Source of the DNA: Cyclobacterium plantarum
Lineage (GTDB): Bacteria > Bacteroidota > Bacteroidia > Cytophagales > Cyclobacteriaceae
Assembly: GCF_011290685.1 (NCBI RefSeq)
Contig: NZ_JAANYN010000002.1
Coordinates: 248,001-312,000, forward strand
Length of the DNA: 64,000 nt
Direction: 5' to 3'
Below, in pieces: positions 1-8,358 of this stretch. Numbering within the stretch: position 1 is the first letter of the stretch; every line of letters begins with the position of its first letter. Below the pieces are notes generated by a model. That model did not search any database and was not told where the DNA came from. It was given only the letters and a program-made list of their open reading frames with translations. The position numbers were made by a program, and so were the translations under genes.

Positions 1-2
1 AA

Positions 3-1364
3 ATGATCCAGACAGCCAATGAATTGGGCGCTACCTACATTCATCTTGGATCCAGGCAGGATGTGCTTTTCCCTTTGAAAAACAAAAACCTGGATACCCT
101 TTCCCAAACTTTCGAAGCTATCGACACAGCTTACGATACAGACGGGGAAGAATTTCAAAATATCGTTTCCTCCTACCCTGCCCTTGATGTCATGCCCACA
201 ACGCATTGGCTGGCATCCCATACTTATCACTATATCCTGGACACTTTTGACTACAGGCCCAAACTAAAAATCAATATCACCGATCCGGTCCAAAATCTGG
301 TGCCCCTTTTTACTGGGAACATTAATTTTGTAGCCTCCGCTGTTGACAACTATTGGTACCTGTACTTGCGGTTTTCAGAAATTGATCAAAAACCCTGGGC
401 TGCCCCAGACCTGATTTACGGGTATGATCTGGCCAAAATTGCCAAAGCAATTGAAGAAATTAATCCGGTAAAAAGTGGATTAAAATACGAGGAAATCTAT
501 CAGAGCGTAGTAGAAAGCCAAACACCTAATATTCAAAAGGCAGCGCAGGAACTGGACTATCCGGAATCCAACTCCCCCTATTACGAAGGCATGAACCGTA
601 TTGTTGGCGGTAAGTATTGGTTGGGGCTATATTGGCGAAACAACCGGTTCGCAATTAATTTTCTAAAGGCACTTTGCCAGCTTTGCACGGCCACCAATAT
701 TGGGAAAATTTGCCTGACACCCTGGAAATCTATCATTATCAAAGGAATTGCAGAAAAGGACCGGTTAAGTTGGGAAAAACTACTAGGGAAATTTGGCATC
801 AATATCCGACATAGCTCCCTGGAACTCAATTGGCATTTACCTGTAATGGATGATGAAGCACTAGCCATTAAAAATTACCTGGTACGGGCCCTTGACAAGC
901 AGGATATCAGCACTTATGGCCTGAGTTTTTCGGTGAAGACAAGACACATGGTTTTATTTACCTCAGTGGCCATAGAGAAAGCGAAAAAAACAAGTGATAA
1001 TGATCCCGAAACCTTCAATATTCTCTACTCAAAAGACTTCAATCCCAACCTTTCTGAGTATTTTTACTTCGTTAAAAATGTACCTATTGAAACTTTGCCC
1101 CCTTTGTTGATTGAACTCAGCTATAAATATTATGACCAACTAAAAATTCCAAAGTCCTCCGATTCTCAAGACAATAAGGACAGTTCCAATAAAAAACCTC
1201 TCAGGAAATACCAATGCTCCAATTGCCTGACTGTATATGATGAAAAATACGGTGACCCAGAATCAAATATACTTCCAGGCACCTCCTTTATGAAACTTCC
1301 GGACAGCTATTCTTGTCCTGTATGTGAGAGTCCAAAATCGGCTTTTAAATTAATCGTTCATTAA
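3..1364 (+). CDS. Rubredoxin-tailed protein of the nitrite assimilation cluster (probably 5'-truncated)
   Basis: The last 50 or so residues are a rubredoxin domain: a first Cys pair in YQCSNCLTVYD and a second in SYSCPVCESPKSAF, which together would bind one iron. The long part before it has no siroheme-type Cys quartet. Around residues 195-310 it resembles the half-domain shared by ferredoxin-nitrite reductases and CobG (the stretch GKICLTPWKSIIIKGI is typical), though this resemblance is by eye. The first ATG lies at base 3, so the true start may be upstream of the window. The next gene follows after 11 bases, and cobA and nirBD are close by, so an electron-transfer role in nitrite or nitrate reduction is inferred. 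The rubredoxin domain is certain; the rest of the function is not. Confidence 0.75.
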   Translation: MIQTANELGATYIHLGSRQDVLFPLKNKNLDTLSQTFEAIDTAYDTDGEEFQNIVSSYPALDVMPTTHWLASHTYHYILDTFDYRPKLKINITDPVQNLVPLFTGNINFVASAVDNYWYLYLRFSEIDQKPWAAPDLIYGYDLAKIAKAIEEINPVKSGLKYEEIYQSVVESQTPNIQKAAQELDYPESNSPYYEGMNRIVGGKYWLGLYWRNNRFAINFLKALCQLCTATNIGKICLTPWKSIIIKGIAEKDRLSWEKLLGKFGINIRHSSLELNWHLPVMDDEALAIKNYLVRALDKQDISTYGLSFSVKTRHMVLFTSVAIEKAKKTSDNDPETFNILYSKDFNPNLSEYFYFVKNVPIETLPPLLIELSYKYYDQLKIPKSSDSQDNKDSSNKKPLRKYQCSNCLTVYDEKYGDPESNILPGTSFMKLPDSYSCPVCESPKSAFKLIVH

Positions 1365-1375
1365 ATTATTTTGGC

Positions 1376-1768
1376 ATGAAACTCAGAATCAATGACAATT
1401 CCATTCGGCTCCGGTTAAGTCAATCCGAGGTGAGCAGCATTGGACAGGGGCTGCCTTTACATCAGGAATTAAAACTTGGAAAAGAACAGGTCTTGATTTA
1501 TAGTTTGATTCCCGGAGACTTTGGCAAAATGCCGGAAGCCCGTTTTTTGAACCAGAAATTGGAAGTTTACCTGCCTGCCAAACTGGGCGAAGACTGGGCA
1601 AAAACAGATGAAATCAGTATAAGACATGTCCAAAATGAAGGCAAGGAATTCGAATGTATGCTGCTGATTGAAAAGGATTTTCAATGCCTCCACCAAAGAC
1701 CTGATGAAGATGAAAGGGACAATTTTCCAAACCCTAAATCTCTGGAAGACTATCAAAAAGACGAATAG
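1376..1768 (+). CDS. Small conserved protein of unknown function (DUF7009-like)
   Basis: A 130-residue soluble protein without signal peptide or membrane segment. It opens with MKLRINDNSIRLRLSQSEV, a start I associate with a Bacteroidota family labelled DUF7009; that label comes from memory and is unchecked. The C-terminus is acidic and charged. It starts 11 bases after the rubredoxin gene and is probably co-transcribed with it. It converges on cobA, with only 22 bases between their stop codons. No catalytic motif is visible, so a role in the nitrite pathway rests only on position. Confidence 0.7.
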   Translation: MKLRINDNSIRLRLSQSEVSSIGQGLPLHQELKLGKEQVLIYSLIPGDFGKMPEARFLNQKLEVYLPAKLGEDWAKTDEISIRHVQNEGKEFECMLLIEKDFQCLHQRPDEDERDNFPNPKSLEDYQKDE

Positions 1769-1790
1769 GAAATTATTCCAATTTCCACTT

Positions 1791-2555
1791 TTATGTCACC
1801 CTCGCCAGTTCCTTTTGTTGTATTTTGGCCAGAAACTTTTCCCTGACTACCTGGCCAATTACAATAATGGCTGGTGCAGCCAGCTTTGCCTCCTCCTGCA
1901 GGGACAGGATATTGTGCAATTTTCCTGTAACAGAACGTTCATTGGACTTACTTCCATTCTGAATCATGCAAATGGGTTCATCTTCCCCCCGGTACGCTTT
2001 GAATAAACTCACGATTTCAGGAAGTTTTTTTACTCCCATGAGGACCACTACCGTAGCGGATGACTGAGCTGCAAAATACAAATCCCTGGCCGTACTGTGG
2101 TCTTTCAAGGTGCCGGTCACAACCCAAAAACTCTCATTCACTCCTCTTTTGGTTAAAGGAATACCCTGCAGGCCTGCAACAGCCATCGCACTACTGATAC
2201 CAGGGATATACGTAGTTGGTATCCCATGCTTCTCGGCATACTCCAACTCTTCATGACCACGACCAAAGACGTAAGGATCACCTCCTTTTAACCTGACTAC
2301 ATGGCCACAGGTGACAGCATAATTTACGATCATTCGGTTGATTTCCTTTTGCTGCCTATAATGCATCCCTGCACTTTTACCTACAAAAATCTTCATTGCC
2401 GTTTCAGGAGCATATGCCAATAAGGCCTCATTGGCCAATGCATCATACAGAATGACATCGGCAGTTTCCAGGGCTTTTACTGCCTTTAAAGTGATCAAAT
2501 CGGGATCCCCGGGCCCTGCCCCTACCAGTGATAATCTTGCTTCTGAATTTTTCAT
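1791..2555 (-). CDS. cobA: Uroporphyrinogen-III C-methyltransferase (SUMT), siroheme synthesis
   Basis: This enzyme makes precorrin-2 by adding two methyl groups from S-adenosylmethionine to uroporphyrinogen III, the first step towards siroheme. Its 254 residues match the single-domain SUMT family. LSLVGAGPGDPDLITLKA near the N-terminus is the SAM-site signature, VVRLKGGDPYVFGRG is the second signature, and PGISSAMAVAGLQGIPLT is a third conserved block. The oxidase and chelatase domains of CysG are absent, so those steps must be encoded elsewhere. It diverges from nirB, whose product needs siroheme, across a gap of about 160 bases that may carry a shared control region. Confidence 0.95.
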   Translation of the reverse strand: MKNSEARLSLVGAGPGDPDLITLKAVKALETADVILYDALANEALLAYAPETAMKIFVGKSAGMHYRQQKEINRMIVNYAVTCGHVVRLKGGDPYVFGRGHEELEYAEKHGIPTTYIPGISSAMAVAGLQGIPLTKRGVNESFWVVTGTLKDHSTARDLYFAAQSSATVVVLMGVKKLPEIVSLFKAYRGEDEPICMIQNGSKSNERSVTGKLHNILSLQEEAKLAAPAIIVIGQVVREKFLAKIQQKELARVT

Positions 2556-2594
2556 TCGAACCTATACTTATTTAATGAAACAAATTTAAGTATT

Positions 2595-2614
2595 TTTTTA
2601 CGTATTTTTACGTA
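2595..2614 (+). promoter_or_regulatory. Tandem TTTTTACGTA repeat upstream of nirB
   Basis: The 10-mer TTTTTACGTA occurs twice back to back, so the two TACGTA cores sit exactly one helical turn apart, about 105-120 bases before the nirB ATG. The same 10-mer recurs at 5750-5759 before the nitrate-sensor kinase gene. It is a candidate operator for the NarL-like regulator at 7617-8297; this is inferred from position and repetition only. Confidence 0.5.
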
Positions 2615-2716
2615 TTTATTAAAAATATATTTACCTTAGCCTTTGAATCAAACAGAAAGATTCAGTTGTCTTACTTAGAAAAAGCAATAGCCCATTCATT
2701 CGATAAAACAATTAGC

Positions 2717-5215
2717 ATGACAAGGATAATAGTGATCGGAAACGGAATGGTAGGTTACAAGTTTTGTGAAAAACTGAGAGCTGCCTCCTCAAAGGAAGAC
2801 TTCCAAATCACCGTATTTGGAGAAGAGCCATGGCCTGCCTATGACAGGGTTCATTTAAGTGCCTATTTTTCCGGGTCCAAAGTGGATGACCTGAGTATGG
2901 CTCCCCGTTCCTGGTATCAGGAAAATGAAATTGACCTGCGTACCAATGAACTTATCATTGAAATTGATAGGGAACAAAAAAGGGTGGTCAGTCATACCGG
3001 AACAGTTATGCACTATGACAAACTGGTACTGGCCACCGGTTCGGCTGCATTTGTCCCGGCCATCAATGGGGTAGAAAAGAAAGGGGTGTTTGTATACAGG
3101 ACCATTGAGGACCTCGATGCCATTATGGATTTTGGGAAAAAAGCCAAATCTGCGGCGGTAATCGGTGGCGGTCTGCTGGGTTTGGAAGCAGCCAAAGCGG
3201 TAATGGACATGGGCTTGGAAACCCATGTTATAGAATTTGCCCCCAGATTAATGCCCAGACAATTGGATGATGCCGGGGCCGGAATTCTGAAGTCAAAACT
3301 GGAAGATTTGGGCATAACCATTCACCTGAGCAAAAACACAAGACAAATCAATGGCAACGGAAAGCTAACCGGGCTGGATTTTGCAGACGGATCCGGATTA
3401 TCCGTAGACATGCTGGTCATATCAGCAGGAATCGAACCCCGGGATGAGCTGGCCAAAACTTGTGGAATTTCCACCGCTGACCGCGGAGGAGTGATTGTCA
3501 ATGAATTCCTTCAAACCAAAGAGGACAAAGACATTTTCGCCATTGGAGAAGTGGCTTCTTATCAAAGCATGATCTATGGATTGGTAGCCCCCGGTTATGA
3601 AATGGCCAGCCAGGTTGTAAACCAACTATGTGGAAAAGCATCCAAACCTTTTCTGGGTTTTGACATGTCTACCAAGCTGAAACTGATTGGCGTGGATGTG
3701 GCCAGTTTTGGTGATCCCTTTGGTGAATTGGAACCTTCAGAAAACATCGTTTATGAAAACAAAAATTCCGGAGTATACAAAAGAATCAATGTCTCAAAAG
3801 ATGGCAAACGCCTGTTGGGCGGCGTGTTGGTGGGGGATGCCACAGCGTATGGGATGCTGCTACAGATGACGCAAAACAAGATGCCCCTGCCCCCCAATCC
3901 GGAGGATCTGATACTGGGGAACAGGGGAGGAAAAGCACCCGAAAGTGCAGGCCTGGAAAGCCTTCCTGCTGAGGCACAAATATGCTCCTGTGAAAATGTG
4001 ACCAAAGGGGATATTTGTCAGCTCATCGAAAAGGAGGGACTGTACAATATAGATGAAATCAAGTGCTGCACCAAAGCCGGAACTGGCTGTGGTGGCTGTG
4101 CTCCCATGTTAAATGATCTGCTCAAGAGCCAACTTAAGGCAATGGGAAAGCAGGTAAAAAACAGCTTGTGTGAACATTTTGACTATTCGCGGCAGGAACT
4201 TCTGGATTTGGTAAAGATAAAAGGTATCCGGAGCTATGATGAACTCCTGGACCAATTTGGAAAAGGTGATGGCTGTGAAATTTGTAAACCCGCAGTGGCA
4301 TCGATTCTTGCCAGCACCTGGAATGAACTGGTCACCAAACAGGACACAATACAAGACACCAATGACCGCTACCTGGCCAATATTCAAAAAGGCGGCACCT
4401 ATTCCGTTGTTCCTAGAATACCGGGTGGAGAAATCACTCCCGAAAAGCTGATCGTCATTGGCCAGGTAGCCAAAAAATACGGGCTATATACCAAGGTTAC
4501 GGGAGGGCAGCGGATAGACTTGTTTGGAGCGAGAGTGGACCAGCTTCCGGATATTTGGGAAGAGCTGATTGATGCCGGATTTGAAAGTGGACATGCTTAT
4601 GGTAAATCCCTGAGAACGGTAAAAAGTTGTGTGGGATCAACATGGTGCCGCTACGGGGTACAAGATGCCGTTTCCTTCGCCATCCGGGTGGAGGAAAGGT
4701 ACCGCGGTCTCCGCTCTCCGCACAAATTAAAAGGTGCCGTATCCGGCTGTATCCGCGAATGTGCAGAGGCACAAAGCAAAGACTTTGGTCTTATCGCCAC
4801 CGAAAAAGGCTGGAATCTATATGTCTGTGGCAATGGCGGATCCAAGCCACAACATGCCAAACTTCTCATCAACGATGTGGATTCAGAAACTGTCTTGAGA
4901 TACATTGACCGATTCCTGATGTTTTACATCCGAACGGCCGAACCATTGAACCGGACGGCCACCTGGCTCAATAAAATGGAGGGTGGCATAGAATATCTGC
5001 GGGATGTAGTGGTGAACGATTCCCTGGGGATTGGTGAGGTATTGGAAAAAGAAATGGAATTTATGATCCAAACCTATGCCTGCGAATGGAAAGAAGTAGT
5101 CAATAACCCAGAACTCAGGGCTAAATTCAAGCATTTTGTCAACGATGAGCAGGGAGACCCTTCCATTGGTTTTAAAGAAATGCGGGGTCAAAAAATCCCT
5201 GCTTCCTGGACTTGA
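2717..5215 (+). CDS. nirB: Assimilatory nitrite reductase [NAD(P)H], large subunit
   Basis: Cytoplasmic enzyme that reduces nitrite to ammonium with NAD(P)H. From the ATG chosen it has 832 residues, the normal NirB length. Domain order: FAD/NAD-binding oxidoreductase (IVIGNGMVGYKF near the N-terminus, second dinucleotide site AAVIGGGLLGLEAAKA), a BFD-like [2Fe-2S] domain (CSCENV ... CCTKAGTGCGGC), then the nitrite/sulfite reductase half-domains. The siroheme-[4Fe-4S] ligands are present as Cys638, Cys644, Cys678 and Cys682. An in-frame TTG at 2666 would add 17 residues, but the conserved flavin-binding strand begins right after the ATG at 2717, so that start is preferred. nirD follows directly. 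Confidence 0.95.
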   Translation: MTRIIVIGNGMVGYKFCEKLRAASSKEDFQITVFGEEPWPAYDRVHLSAYFSGSKVDDLSMAPRSWYQENEIDLRTNELIIEIDREQKRVVSHTGTVMHYDKLVLATGSAAFVPAINGVEKKGVFVYRTIEDLDAIMDFGKKAKSAAVIGGGLLGLEAAKAVMDMGLETHVIEFAPRLMPRQLDDAGAGILKSKLEDLGITIHLSKNTRQINGNGKLTGLDFADGSGLSVDMLVISAGIEPRDELAKTCGISTADRGGVIVNEFLQTKEDKDIFAIGEVASYQSMIYGLVAPGYEMASQVVNQLCGKASKPFLGFDMSTKLKLIGVDVASFGDPFGELEPSENIVYENKNSGVYKRINVSKDGKRLLGGVLVGDATAYGMLLQMTQNKMPLPPNPEDLILGNRGGKAPESAGLESLPAEAQICSCENVTKGDICQLIEKEGLYNIDEIKCCTKAGTGCGGCAPMLNDLLKSQLKAMGKQVKNSLCEHFDYSRQELLDLVKIKGIRSYDELLDQFGKGDGCEICKPAVASILASTWNELVTKQDTIQDTNDRYLANIQKGGTYSVVPRIPGGEITPEKLIVIGQVAKKYGLYTKVTGGQRIDLFGARVDQLPDIWEELIDAGFESGHAYGKSLRTVKSCVGSTWCRYGVQDAVSFAIRVEERYRGLRSPHKLKGAVSGCIRECAEAQSKDFGLIATEKGWNLYVCGNGGSKPQHAKLLINDVDSETVLRYIDRFLMFYIRTAEPLNRTATWLNKMEGGIEYLRDVVVNDSLGIGEVLEKEMEFMIQTYACEWKEVVNNPELRAKFKHFVNDEQGDPSIGFKEMRGQKIPASWT

Positions 5216-5262
5216 TACGGATTTTAACTGTCAAAACTCAATTCTTAAAAAATTTGAAAAAT

Positions 5263-5640
5263 ATGTCGACCAAACTGGAAAAATACAAAACGGCTGATAC
5301 TTCTAAAATCACTACCTGGTTTAAAGCCGCCCCGGTAAGTGCCCTGCCTGAAAACGGAGGTGCCTGTATCAAATACAAGGACTTACAGATAGCCATTTAC
5401 AATTTTAGCAGAAGAAACGAATGGTATGCCTGCCAGAACCTTTGTCCCCATAAAATGCAAATGGCTTTGTCCCGCGGAATGATTGGCTCGCAGGGAGACG
5501 AACCTAAAGTAGCCTGCCCCTTTCATAAAAAAACCTTTTCCCTGAAATCGGGAAAAAACCTGAATGGAGATACCTGCGACATTGCAACATACCCCATAAA
5601 AGTGGAGGATGGATATGTATATGTAGGTTTTGAGAATTAA
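5263..5640 (+). CDS. nirD: Nitrite reductase small subunit, Rieske type
   Basis: Partner of NirB. The ATG at 5263 gives 125 residues; an in-frame TTG at 5212 overlapping the nirB stop would add 17 residues unlike the family and is not used. The protein is a Rieske fold. Unlike the E. coli NirD, which lacks the cluster ligands, it keeps both pairs: CPHK near residue 55 and CPFHK about 23 residues later, so it probably holds a [2Fe-2S] centre. The start lies 47 bases after the nirB stop, consistent with co-transcription. A terminator follows at 5681-5712. Confidence 0.92.
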   Translation: MSTKLEKYKTADTSKITTWFKAAPVSALPENGGACIKYKDLQIAIYNFSRRNEWYACQNLCPHKMQMALSRGMIGSQGDEPKVACPFHKKTFSLKSGKNLNGDTCDIATYPIKVEDGYVYVGFEN

Positions 5641-5680
5641 CCTGAAATAACCAATTAGCCTGAGGGCTTTTTTCTATTGG

Positions 5681-5712
5681 GCAGGGATTGGTATACAGTC
5701 CCTGCTTTTTTA
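5681..5712 (+). terminator. Intrinsic terminator after nirBD
   Basis: GCAGGGATT pairs with AGTCCCTGC (nine pairs including one G-T), with a loop of seven bases, followed directly by a run of six T and then more T-rich sequence. It lies 40 bases after the nirD stop and separates nirBD from the sensor kinase gene. Confidence 0.85.
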
Positions 5713-5740
5713 TTTTCCCTTTCATCCTACTAGATGGGAA

Positions 5741-5767
5741 TTTTAAGTGTTTTTACGTAATTTTAAG
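5741..5767 (+). promoter_or_regulatory. TTTTTACGTA element before the sensor kinase gene
   Basis: TTTTTACGTA at 5750-5759 is identical to the tandem units before nirB. It is flanked on both sides by TTTTAAG (5741-5747 and 5761-5767), 20 bases apart. A similar TTTAAGT also precedes the nirB copy. The element ends about 22 bases before the kinase ATG. It is a candidate autoregulatory operator; function is inferred. Confidence 0.45.
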
Positions 5768-5780
5768 CAGTTAATGCAGC

Positions 5781-7598
5781 ATGGAAAGTAAAAAAATCGC
5801 AGAAAAACCCACATTTGAAAAGCTGGGCAGGTATTACCTGGTGGCCCTATGTGCCATTGCCATCAGCATCATCGTCAGTCAGGTGCTGGTTCAGAAATTC
5901 ATCAGTGAACAAAAGAATGACTCTCGTGTGGTGAATCTCTCCGGAAGACAACGGATGCTGAGTCAAAGGATCAGTAAATGTGTCCTGTTACTGAGCCAAA
6001 GCAGCGCTCCCTCAGATAAGAAAGATATATTGGAAGAACTTGATCTGGCTCTGAAGGAATGGGTAGAAACCCACAATGCCTTACAAAATGGCAATGATAC
6101 TTTAGGGATTAAGGGTAGAAACAGCAAAAGCATTGAAAGACTTTTCCGGGACATAGAACAAGACCAGCAGCTTATGGCTGTAGCTGCTTCAAATATTGTC
6201 AGAAAACTTCGACAGGATATTAAACTACCGACAGACAGCATTCGAAAAGATATCCGCAGCATCATTAGCCGGGAATCGGCCTTCCTCAAAGGCATGGACG
6301 CGATTGTGTTCCAGTACGATGATGAAGCCAAATCCAAAGTAATGAACCTGAGAAATATTGAAATATTCTTATTGGTGATTTCATTGGGTGTGATTCTTTT
6401 TGAAATATTTTTCGTTTTCATCCCTTCCGCCAAAACCATTGGTCAAACATTTAAAAAGCTACTCCGGTCAGAGCAAAAATCCAAAAAGATGACCCTGCAG
6501 CTGAGTGCCTTGTATAGTTCCCTGGAACAGGCCTATCAGGACCTGCTCGAAGTGGATGTAAAAGTAGCAGATTTCACCATTTACGCCCGTTGCCAGGCAG
6601 ATGGCGATTTTGAAGATTTTTCCGACCAATTCGTATCCTTAATGGAATTTGAAACTAACCGTCCCATAAATCTTTTTGCCTGGTTGCAGGATCAGGGGTA
6701 CAATGCCGAATACCTGCAAAACATCAAAACAATGGTTCATAATGGTGAATCATGGAATGGAGAAATCAAAGTAGTCAATGAAACCGGAGATTTTGTCTGG
6801 TTAAAAGTAAATTTGATTCCTACACAAAATGAAATCGGACAAACAGACAAAATACTCATGGTCAGCACCGATGAAACAGAGAAAAAGGAAGCCGAGGCCA
6901 TTTCCAGGGAAATCAACAGGGAAAAAATTGAACAAAAAGTAAAAGAACAGCAATTCAGATCCGCACTGATACTGGAAGGGCAGGAAGAGGAGAGAAAGAG
7001 GATCTCCAGGGACATGCACGATGGGATAGGACAATTGCTTTCCGGTATGAAGTTTAACCTGGAAGGCATACATTCTGTAAGTTCAGACTTCGAAAAAGAT
7101 AAGCTCCAAACGGCGAAAGACCTGCTCAAAAGCATCATTAGGGAAGTTCGCAGAATTTCTTTTAACCTTACCCCAAGTGCCCTCTCAGATTATGGGATTG
7201 TTCCCGTGTTGAATAAATTTGCCCGGGAGATCAGCAAAATTTCAGATCTGGAAGTCACTTTTGAGAATAAAACAGGCTTTTTGAGCCGGTTGGAGGGAAC
7301 AATAGAGAACAACCTTTACCGGATTTGTCAGGAAGCCGTAAACAATGCCATTAAGTATGCAGCAGCCAAAGAGGTGAAAATTACCCTTTCCCACAATTCA
7401 CAAACCCTGCATTTGGAGATTGCAGATGATGGAAGGGGCTTTGATATCAAAAAGTTGGAAGAAAAGGGCCATTTTTCAGCATCCGGCCATGGCTTATTTA
7501 ATATCCGTGAAAGGGCCAATTTCATCAATGGCCAGTGTGAAATAAGAACTGAACCAGGTAAAGGCACCAGTATCAATATAAGTGTGCCTTTGGATTAA
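5781..7598 (+). CDS. NarX-like nitrate/nitrite sensor histidine kinase
   Basis: Membrane sensor kinase of 605 residues. Transmembrane segments lie at about 18-38 and 193-216. The periplasmic part carries NLSGRQRMLSQRISK (52-66), the P-box-like motif of NarX/NarQ and PilJ-type sensors that bind nitrate or nitrite. A PAS-like region follows at about 260-370. The transmitter is of the HisKA_3 type, with the phospho-acceptor His413 in RDMHDGIGQLLSGM, and the ATPase domain has NNAIKYA and DDGRGFD. The response regulator gene starts 18 bases downstream. Together with nirBD upstream this makes nitrate or nitrite the likely signal. The ligand is inferred from the motif; the kinase call is certain. 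Confidence 0.9.
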   Translation: MESKKIAEKPTFEKLGRYYLVALCAIAISIIVSQVLVQKFISEQKNDSRVVNLSGRQRMLSQRISKCVLLLSQSSAPSDKKDILEELDLALKEWVETHNALQNGNDTLGIKGRNSKSIERLFRDIEQDQQLMAVAASNIVRKLRQDIKLPTDSIRKDIRSIISRESAFLKGMDAIVFQYDDEAKSKVMNLRNIEIFLLVISLGVILFEIFFVFIPSAKTIGQTFKKLLRSEQKSKKMTLQLSALYSSLEQAYQDLLEVDVKVADFTIYARCQADGDFEDFSDQFVSLMEFETNRPINLFAWLQDQGYNAEYLQNIKTMVHNGESWNGEIKVVNETGDFVWLKVNLIPTQNEIGQTDKILMVSTDETEKKEAEAISREINREKIEQKVKEQQFRSALILEGQEEERKRISRDMHDGIGQLLSGMKFNLEGIHSVSSDFEKDKLQTAKDLLKSIIREVRRISFNLTPSALSDYGIVPVLNKFAREISKISDLEVTFENKTGFLSRLEGTIENNLYRICQEAVNNAIKYAAAKEVKITLSHNSQTLHLEIADDGRGFDIKKLEEKGHFSASGHGLFNIRERANFINGQCEIRTEPGKGTSINISVPLD

Positions 7599-7616
7599 AC
7601 GATAGGTAATGAAAAT

Positions 7617-8297
7617 ATGGAAAAAATAAAAGTAGTATTGGCAGATGATCATGTGGTGGTACGAAATGGCATCAAAAATTTGTTGGAAAATGAAGGCAAA
7701 GTAACTGTAGTCGGAGAAGCATCCAATGGAGAAGAAGCACTATTTGCTGTAGAAAAACTAAAGCCTGACCTGCTCATCATTGACATCCGCATGCCTGTCA
7801 TGAATGGTCTGGAAGCTACAAAAATACTTTCCAAAAAAGCGGGACCCACCAGAACCCTGATCCTTTCCATGCATGATGATGAAGATTATATCCTGCAATC
7901 CATAGAAAGTGGAGCTTCCGGTTACCTGCTCAAAGACACCAGCAAGGATGAATTTTTAAAAGCCATCAACACCATTCATCAGGGTGGAAAGTATTTCAGC
8001 GGAGACATCAGCCAGGTTTTGGTCAATAGCTACCTGAATGTCCGCGACAGAAAAATCATCCAACCCATGGGATCGGTTAAACATTACGATATTACCAAAC
8101 GCGAAAAACAAATACTTAAAATGATCGCTGAGGGAATAGGAAACAAAGAAATCGCGCAACAATTGGGTAAAAGTATCCGAACCATAGAAACCCACAGGTT
8201 TAATATCATGAAAAAACTCAAGGTCAACAATGTGGTAGAATTACTCAAAAAAATTGAGGAAGAGCCGGGATTAAAAGATCATATTGAAAATGCCTGA
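7617..8297 (+). CDS. NarL/FixJ-family response regulator
   Basis: A 226-residue DNA-binding regulator, the partner of the preceding kinase. The receiver domain spans about 1-120, with acidic residues near 10-11 and the phospho-acceptor Asp56 in LLIIDIRMP. The C-terminal LuxR-type helix-turn-helix begins around ITKREKQILKMIAEG and includes KEIAQQLGKSIRTIETH. It probably controls nirBD, cobA and its own operon; the repeated TTTTTACGTA elements are the obvious candidate sites. No terminator is clear before the convergent gene at 8359. Confidence 0.93.
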   Translation: MEKIKVVLADDHVVVRNGIKNLLENEGKVTVVGEASNGEEALFAVEKLKPDLLIIDIRMPVMNGLEATKILSKKAGPTRTLILSMHDDEDYILQSIESGASGYLLKDTSKDEFLKAINTIHQGGKYFSGDISQVLVNSYLNVRDRKIIQPMGSVKHYDITKREKQILKMIAEGIGNKEIAQQLGKSIRTIETHRFNIMKKLKVNNVVELLKKIEEEPGLKDHIENA

Positions 8298-8358
8298 AGC
8301 TGTCCTGGCTGTTAATGCCTATCTCCCTTCAAGCCCGGATATGGCTGCAGCACCAACA

